DNA of 64,000 bases, taken from NCBI RefSeq assembly GCF_914767665.1, contig NC_059506.1:21181825-21245824 (forward strand), given 5' to 3'. The translations under genes were made by a program, and so were the position numbers. Positions 57,590-64,000 of this stretch are shown one piece after another. Below the pieces are notes generated by a model that searched no databases, had not been told where the DNA came from, and was given only the letters and a program-made list of their open reading frames with translations. Position 1 is the stretch's first letter, and each line of letters opens with the position of its first letter. Origin of the DNA: Harmonia axyridis. Its lineage: Eukaryota; Arthropoda; Insecta; Coleoptera; Coccinellidae.

Positions 57590-58060
57590 AATTTCCTTAG
57601 GCCCAAGATAAATCCACGTCGGGTTTCATTACCGCCTAACGATCTGGGCCTTCCGATAAATTCCATTATGTCATCCCGTTTAATAGATATCTTCTCGGAG
57701 AGCGACATCTTCCGGAATTATTTTTGTCGGGTTTAATTTTTCATGTATCGCCCGCGGCGCGTCATTTAACAGATCGGGGGTGGGGAAAAACGCGGGGAAA
57801 ATCACAGGCAGTTGTCATCGAGACGTTTTTCCGGATCTGACTCCACGGTCTCAGTTTATATCAGGACCGCACGCGCCATTTGCGAATTTTAAAATATATC
57901 TCCATTTACATTTTTACTTTGTTTTCATCGAGGGGGAGATGCCGAGGATGTCGGACTGCTTATTTCCGTTTCCATCGGGCCGTTAATTGTGTATTCTGTT
58001 TTCGGGATTATCGGGCAAAGCGTTTTTTAGGATTGGGGCGGTTGATTAGTTTTTTTTTTT
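57590..58060. promoter_or_regulatory. Less AT-rich single-copy block, candidate regulatory DNA
   Basis: It includes CGCCCGCGGCGCGTCATTTA (about 57751) and GGACCGCACGCGCCATTTGC (about 57864), the densest CpG run of the window, with no repeat partner and no convincing exon. Short open frames across it (57780-58083) have no motif. Possible conserved noncoding element or a promoter-like island of a gene not visible. Confidence 0.28.
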
Positions 58061-58465
58061 TTTTCATTTGCATAAAATCGTAGGTTGTATGTTTATTTTA
58101 TATGTGTATTTTTCTCCGCTTAATTTTAATCTTGATGATTCGTGTTCAAGAGGGTAAAATTTGCGGGTCATTTTAGATGTGGAGATTACCAGGGGCGTAG
58201 TGACTGGGGAACACTGCCGAGGTTCCCAAAAGTATATTATTTTTCAGAAAAATTAACGTTTAGTTTTTATTTTACTTCGTATTTGAGATTTTTGGGTATT
58301 AGGATACTATGGTATGGTAATTTTCTGGGCGTTAAATGGTATTTATTAGATTTTTATAGACTTTCTGAAGAAATTTACAATCAGGGATCCGGCGATTCAA
58401 TTCGAGTAGTTCAGAGCTTTTACTTCTGGATCTTCACGCGATTGTTTATAATCAATTTGGCATTT

Positions 58466-58920
58466 ATGTAGGCTTGGTTAATCGATCGTCTAGAGGTATG
58501 ATTCGATTACCTGGCCTTTCGTCTTTTTCTCCGTGACTTTGTTGGATTTGTAATAATTAAATTCTTTTCAATTATTTACATCTGCATTACTTACAAGTTT
58601 CTCACTACAGTACTGAATTTCGTCTTTAACTCGTTTGTTGATTACTCGAAACGTCTTCGTTTATCACTTCTTCGTCGTACTTCAAGTTTTCAATCGTCTC
58701 GTCTCTAACTCGTCTTAATTTAGTCCGCGAACCGTCTTTTCGTCTTACGTATTAAGTTGACCGACCGAACTTGACTCGTCTTCGGCTTAAGTTGAACTGT
58801 ACCCGTCTTCGGCTTAATTTGAACTATCCTCTCTCCCGATTGGAACTTACCCTGTCTTGAATATCGACCTCCCTTCTTTCGGCTTGACCACACCCTTAGG
58901 GGAAGTACCATCCCCTAGTC
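58466..58920 (+). repeat. Dispersed repeat, copy B (GACGA/CGTCT-rich)
   Basis: This is the inverted partner of 1565-2000: ATGTAGGCTTGGTTAATCG at the start, CTGGCCTTTCGTCTTTTTCT, GATTACTCGAAACGTCTTCG, CGTCGTACTTCAAGTTTTC and AGTTGACCGACCGAACTTG. In copy B the unit CGTCTTCGGCTTAA(G/T)TTGAACT is tandemly repeated at about 58779 and 58804. The sequence beyond 58830 does not match copy A clearly. Confidence 0.6.
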
Positions 58921-60440
58921 CAATAAGAATTTTGCCGTACCGCCCACAAAGATCTTCGTGGATTCCTGGAAATCGAATATTTCCGAAGGACTAGTACCTG
59001 ATACACAGATGTAACACATCTGGACAACCGTCTTGTTCTCGAACTTTCCCAATCCCAGTAAATCTCTTGAGTTTAACAACCGACATGACACATCTTCGAC
59101 ACCCCGAAGAATTACACATCCCTTTTACATTATATGTACAATAACAATTCGTTCCCTGTAAATTCATTGAAACCGTCATGACTTCGACACTTGAAAAACT
59201 AATAGGTCTCCAAGCATCCCGTTGACCATCTCAATTATTTACAGGAAACAATAACTGGATCCTACATTTATAGCCCTTGTGTAAATAATGATTGTGCCGA
59301 CCACAGATCAAGCTCTTTGATGTAACCTGTAGTTGATGAAAGCATTGTTTCAATTTTTGCAAGATTAAATTATTAAGCGTTGTGACTTATAATGTATATT
59401 CCTCCTGGGGAGGGATATATCCCCCTTATCCCCCACCCCTTGGGTACGCCACTGATCTTGACATTTTCTTGATTCTGCCTGCAAATTCATTTACCATTTC
59501 AATTTGAAATACAGTGAACTCAGGTTAACTCGAAACAACAAAATACAGTGAACTCAGGTTAACTCGAAACAACACGGGACCAAGATTTTTTTTCGAGTTA
59601 CGTATAGTTCGACATAGGCGTAGTTCGAGTTATACAGGTCATTTTTGATTGAATTCTACTTTCAGAGGTAATGAGATATGTGGGTAAACCAAGTTATAGA
59701 GGTGAAGAATAGTGATATTTGTTCTCTATAGATCGCAAACATATTTGATGAATTCTCTAAAAAATGAATGGACAATAGAAACTTTCATAATGAAATAGAC
59801 CAACGACTCTCTGTGTTGAAAAATGCCAATTGACAAATTCCTAGACAAATTCTGAATATTTTAAGAGTTTGTCTGATGAAGAAGTCTGATTTAGAGTCCA
59901 AAAAGTCGAAAAAGTCAATTAATTCTAAGTGTTATTGTTCGTTTCTTTTTAGGCCACATTTTTTCAACCTGACAACTCCCGACAAATTGTTGTAATTATA
60001 TGCGCAGAAGCATTTTATTCAACTTTTTCAACCTCGTTTCAGCAATTGAGATTGAATACTATTGATGAGTTTTTCGTATAAATGTCAATTTTCACAAAGG
60101 TCTCTCAGAGTCTTAGGAGAGTCGGGATAAAAATAAATGTATTTTCTACAGCCTTCACAAAACTAAACAACAAAGAAAACTGAACTCTATGAAACCTCAT
60201 GATGCAATTATTGCATCATTAAATAGGCTCGATTCACCGACACGTTTCGACTTGTGCGGCGGGGTTTGCAACTACTGACTTCGAATTATAGAGGTAATTT
60301 TCGCGTGTCTTCGACTTAAAGAGGCAAAAATGCTAAAATATATCCGTAAAATCATTTCCATTTATGCATGGCGATTTTTTTGGCTTGAAAAGGTTTTTCC
60401 AAGGGAATTGAAAATAATCGAGTTATCGAGGATTTCGAGT
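58921..60440. other. Repeat-like flank without gene
   Basis: 59510-59575 is a two-copy tandem repeat (AAATACAGTGAACTCAGGTT, period about 32). It is followed by many TCGAGTTA/TTCGAGTT words (59590-59635 and 60290-60445). A 21-bp palindrome (ATGATGCAA...TTGCATCAT) is at 60199-60219. No coding frame is recognised. Confidence 0.4.
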
Positions 60441-60441
60441 T

Positions 60442-60810
60442 GTGTCTTTAAGTTCTAACAGAAACAGAAATCCCATCGAATTTGTATGAAAAAACCAAAA
60501 GATCGGAAAGCGATAGCTTCAGGCGTTTTTCAATTTAGTTTTTCAGTGCATCAGTTGAAGAATATCTTTTTTCGTCCATAACTCCAGAATGCCTGCAGCT
60601 ATCGCTTTGCGACCTTTTGTTTTTTTCATACAAATTTGATGGGATTTCTGTTTATGTCAGCACCCAAAGACACAATTTGGTTTTTCGAGTGCATCAGTTG
60701 AAGAATATATTGTTTCGGCCATACCTTCAGAACGCATAAAATTATCGCTTTGCGACCTTTAGGTGTTTTCAGGCAAATTTGATGGAATTTCTGTTTCTGT
60801 TAAGAAAATA
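60442..60810. repeat. Compound repeat: 143-bp direct repeat plus inverted copy
   Basis: GTGCATCAGTTGAAGAATAT begins at 60546 and again at 60689, and the copies stay parallel through ATCGCTTTGCGACCTTT and AAATTTGATGG(G/A)ATTTCTGTTT. In addition, 60442-60524 is the reverse complement of 60591-60675 (AAACAGAAATCCCATC, AAAGCGATAGCT). One unit is therefore present three times, once inverted. Confidence 0.75.
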
Positions 60811-61800
60811 CTATCATTACATTTGAAATTTCGCAGTAAAATGAACAATGAACTTCTGACTTAGAGCCCCCTATCGAAAGCAGCAAAAACAAATTTACCA
60901 TAACTATATTCTGTCCTCAATCAACAAGTATTATCTTTCAGACGAGATCTAATTTGCTCAAAAATGTTGAGCCAAACTGAAGTTACAGGCGTTTCAATCA
61001 GTCAGATTTCTCCCTTTCACCTACCCTCATTTGATGTCGTAAAATCGAAAGTGACAATTCAAAAAGATGGAGAATTTTCCAAGGATTACAGTGATGATAT
61101 TTTTTCTTCAATTTCATATGAAACATTTTCGAGTAAAATTCATTTTTCTGCTCGACGGTAGCTATTACGCCCCCTAGCGGTGCAGGTATGAACTTCAAAA
61201 TAATTTCCAGTGTGTTCTCTTGTACAGTTTAGTGGTAAAATTTTTACCGCAAGTCATGAGTGGATCCTGAGATATAGACGCTTACCTCGCTTGTTTGCCC
61301 ACCCTGTACATACCTAATAGTTTTTAGGCGATAATGAAAAAATATAAAATTCCCACAGAACGATGGACCTGTGCGTGGTTAATAACAGTTAAAATTCTAA
61401 ATAAATCAGACCCGTCTACGAAAATTGTTCCATCTTTCAGAGAGTTATCAAATCAGAAGAACTTGAGAATTCCTTCTTTTGTAAAAGTTACATACTAGAC
61501 TTTTTTGATCATTATTGCTGCCAATGAACTTCATGTACTCACATGCAGAAATATCAGTGGAATTTTAGGAGAATATTGTTGAGAAATCAAAATTACAGAA
61601 ATTGTGCGTTAACCATCCCATCTCCATTTAGCAAGGTGTATAACTCCGGATTTTCGTATAGTTACTAATGATAAAATTTCAAAGTTTCAAGAGGTCGTTC
61701 TTGAGTTATCGTATACTCAGCAGCTAGACGGTAAAGTCGATGTTGACATTGAATTCTACATCATTGAGCCAAACAAAATCATTTGATACGCTTCTACATG
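60811..61800. other. Stretch without recognisable gene
   Basis: About 60840-61310 looks like an interspersed repeat end (CCCCCTAGCGGTGCAG, then CCCACCCTGTACAT), by resemblance to the CAGGGTG-type termini seen elsewhere in the window, but no partner end was delimited. Nothing else is recognised. Confidence 0.35.
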
Positions 61801-62640
61801 GACGTAGAGCTTTGCTTTCACCGTTTTTTTTTCCGAAATTCGAGGCTTCATTGTAAAAAACTGGTGAAACATGTATGATTCAAACTATTGCAATTGATTC
61901 AATGTTTTACTTCTTCATAAGACCAGAAGTGCTGATCGGTCAGGCCTTGTGCTATTGATCGAAACAAGTGATAGTCCGAGGAAGGAACGTCTAGAGAATA
62001 CGGCGGGTGGGGTAGGACTTCCCAACGTTTCCAAGTATGTCTTGACCAGTTTCGCATCATGGGGTCGATCATTGTCAAGCTGTAAAATCTGTTTATCATG
62101 TCTCTTGTTGTATTGCAGCCGTTTGTCTTTGGATGCTAGGTTCAAACAAATTAATTGCGTTTCATAACGATCATCTGTGATGGTTTTAGTCGGTTTTAAC
62201 AAATCATAATACACTACGCCGAGCTGGTCCCACCAAATACTGAGCATGACCTTGGAACCGTGAATATTCGGTTTGGCCGTCGACGCCGAAGCATGGCCCT
62301 GCTGTCCCCTAGATTTTCTGCGCTTGGGATTATAGTAATGAACCCATTCTTCGTCTCCAGTCACAATGGGACGCAGAAATGCCTTCCGCCTTTGCCTTGC
62401 AAGCATATGTTCACAAGCGAACAAACGCCGTTGAACATCTCTCGGCTTCGACTCGTACGGAACCCAATTTCCTTTCTTCTGAATGACTATCAAGCATACT
62501 GAAATGGCTTGTCCAGCCAATTCTTGTTGCGTTTGACACGAGTCTTGATTAAGTAATGCCTCCAATTCTTCATCTTCGAAAACCTTCTCACTTCTCAATA
62601 TTGAAGCAAAAAAGTAAAACCTCTCGCAAATGACTACAAT
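61800..62640 (-). pseudogene. mariner transposase (cecropia-like), 5'-truncated
   Basis: The long minus-strand frame (62712-61915) enters mariner sequence at about 62595 with EKVFEDEELEALLNQDSCQT. It continues through QELAGQ (helix-turn-helix region), HMLARQRRKAFLRPIVTGDE (first catalytic Asp followed by EWVHYYNPKRRKS, about 62340), KVMLSIWWDQLGVVYYDLLK and QILQLDNDRPHDAKLVKTYL (second Asp, about 62080). A frame change occurs before PHPPYSLDVPSSDYHLFRS (third Asp). The N-terminal residues and the 5' terminal repeat are missing. The 3' end (about 61820-61860) is shared with the mariner at 11530-12070, and both read on the minus strand. Long open frame but broken at the end. Confidence 0.92.
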
Positions 62641-63336
62641 TTGGCTGACATATTTAATCGAGAATAACTTTATGATGCAGACAAAAATTGAGTAATATTC
62701 CGATAGCGTCAAGTTTACAAATATTTAAGCATATTGTATGACATCTACGATCTATTTATTTAGACTACCACTTACCGCTATAGCCATCTATCGCAAAAAG
62801 GATAAGTTGTACACCTAATTCAAAACTTGAAAAGGTACAAAAATCTGAGAAAAATGATTCCTCAAACATATCAGCGTATATTATCTTTTGAAAAATAAGT
62901 TTCGTGATGTATGTGTGTAGGTATGATAAGAAAAATGCTTCTTTCAACAATATTACTATTTTGGAACATGTAAACGCAGAATGGACACTCTATTCGCAAA
63001 GTATCTACACTCCTTCTCCGAACTAAAGACCACATTACTCTTCTAGAAAATAGTTCCGAAACTTTCCCGGGAATATCTGATCCATAAAACCTTCAGTCTG
63101 TGACTAATCAAGTCAAAACAAGGCCGTAAATCTGTCCAATCATTGCCGTTGTCATTCGAAAACACAGCCAGATAGAGTGAGGACAATAAATCCAAAACTA
63201 ATCCAAAGTTAGCTTTTATAGCCGCGGTCGACAACGCGGCAAATCAAATTTCCAAATAAGAAAGATACCACTTCCGAAGTTGTTTGTTGGTGAACCAACG
63301 CTTGGCTTAGACTGTGAAGGTTTTGGCAATCGATTC
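62641..63336. other. Stretch without recognisable gene
   Basis: Short open frames without motifs; no repeat noticed. Confidence 0.4.
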
Positions 63337-63730
63337 TTATCTGATTGTCGACCAATTCGATTCGAGGTCAATTGATTTCGGCCGAAATGTGACATTCAGA
63401 ACATTTTTTTTGTCGCTGCAAATTTCATAGCTTACTACGATTTTGAACTGGTAGTTCAATTCGACGTCATTTTGAACTGGTAGTTCATTTCGAACTGGTA
63501 GTTCATTTCGAACATTTTTGTTGTCACTGCAAATTTCATAGCTTGCTACAATTTTGAACTTGTAGTTCAATTCGACGTTATTTTGAACTGGTAGTTCATT
63601 TCGAACTGGTAGTTCATTTTGAACTGGTAGTACGATTCGATGCAATTGATTTCTGCCAAAATGTGACATTCAGAACATTTTTGTTGTCGCTGCAAATTTC
63701 ATAGCTACGATTTTGAACTGGTAGTGCATT
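63337..63730. repeat. Minisatellite with two repeat levels (TTGAACTGGTAGTTCA unit)
   Basis: The short unit TTTCGAACTGGTAGTTCA (about 16-18 bp, with TTTTGAACTG and TTCAATTCGAC variants) occurs about ten times. It is embedded in a larger repeat containing ACATTC then AGAACATTTTTGTTGTCGCT and GCAAATTTCATAGCT, present at about 63390-63440, 63510-63555 and 63668-63715. The unit itself is partly self-complementary (GAACTGGTAGTTC). The 110-residue minus-strand frame (RNELPVRNELPVQN) is the repeat read through, not a gene I can support. Confidence 0.85.
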
Positions 63731-64000
63731 AGTTGAAGTTCAACTCATTAATCTTCAATGATAACACAAAAAAGTCTAGAGGTGTAAAATCTTGGAGGTC
63801 ATTCAATAGTCCCTCTAATTTATAGTCATCTCTCGGAAATATCGTGGTATTGAATCTATACGTGACCATTCTCAAAATAATTGGATTGTAACGAAACGTT
63901 CAAATGCAAGGCAACTTGATTCGACACCTCTTTAAGTACTTGTTCGTAGGTTCAAAAATTGCAATAACATATAATGAAATAACATTTGAAATTAGGGATT
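63731..64000. other. Right edge, nothing recognised
   Basis: No coding frame, repeat or motif was noticed in the last 270 bp. Confidence 0.5.

Noticed and set aside
58142..58471. 109-codon open frame rich in aromatic residues
   Set aside because: AT-rich by composition, no motif, and it runs into the dispersed repeat at 58466.

Overview
This is a window of insect nuclear DNA, most likely a beetle (the order is a guess). It is AT-rich, has spliceosomal introns with GT..AG ends, and is packed with decayed mariner, hAT, piggyBac and non-LTR retrotransposon copies and with foldback (inverted-repeat) elements. I see no bacterial gene organisation, operon, CRISPR array or recognisable tRNA/rRNA.

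The only host gene I can support is the 3' part of a Runx/Runt-family transcription factor on the + strand. Three exons (15112-15312, 35012-35185, 37164-37807) join in frame, all at phase 1. They encode the end of the DNA-binding Runt domain, a His/Pro-rich linker, and a C-terminal region ending in VWRPY, the Groucho/TLE-binding tail. The two visible introns are 19,699 and 1,978 bp. The start of the Runt domain and the promoter lie off the left edge, so 1-15111 is upstream intron or upstream flank. The 3' UTR ends near twin AATAAA signals at about 38.53 kb.

Layout: 0.0-13 kb holds a piggyBac remnant (4.0-4.7), a hAT-type element with a perfect 8-bp target duplication (7.18-8.70) and a mariner piece (11.5-12.07). 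13.2-14.9 kb is a LINE just upstream of the Runt-domain exon. The large intron (15.3-35.0) holds a decayed repeat array with a 520-bp foldback (15.5-17.8), LINEs (19.0-19.6, 20.6-23.0, 29.2-30.3) and two irritans-like mariners (26.36-28.50 and 31.35-32.5). The first mariner is split by a 902-bp foldback. The small intron holds a 200-bp near-perfect palindrome (35.70-35.89). Downstream of the gene, 38.6-64 kb has no recognisable host gene. It holds foldbacks (39.6-40.1, 42.06-42.75, 46.9-47.1, 57.2-57.4), an IS630/Tc1-type element (40.9-41.8), a hAT copy with transposase remains (44.57-46.1), a pile-up of LINE fragments on both strands (47.1-56.6), a mariner (61.8-62.65) and a minisatellite (63.3-63.7).

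The most distinctive property is the number of long inverted repeats with unusually well-matched arms, from several apparently unrelated families, some inside Runx introns. In several cases terminal repeats and target duplications allow insertion events to be ordered. All repeat alignments were made by eye; percent identities were not computed.
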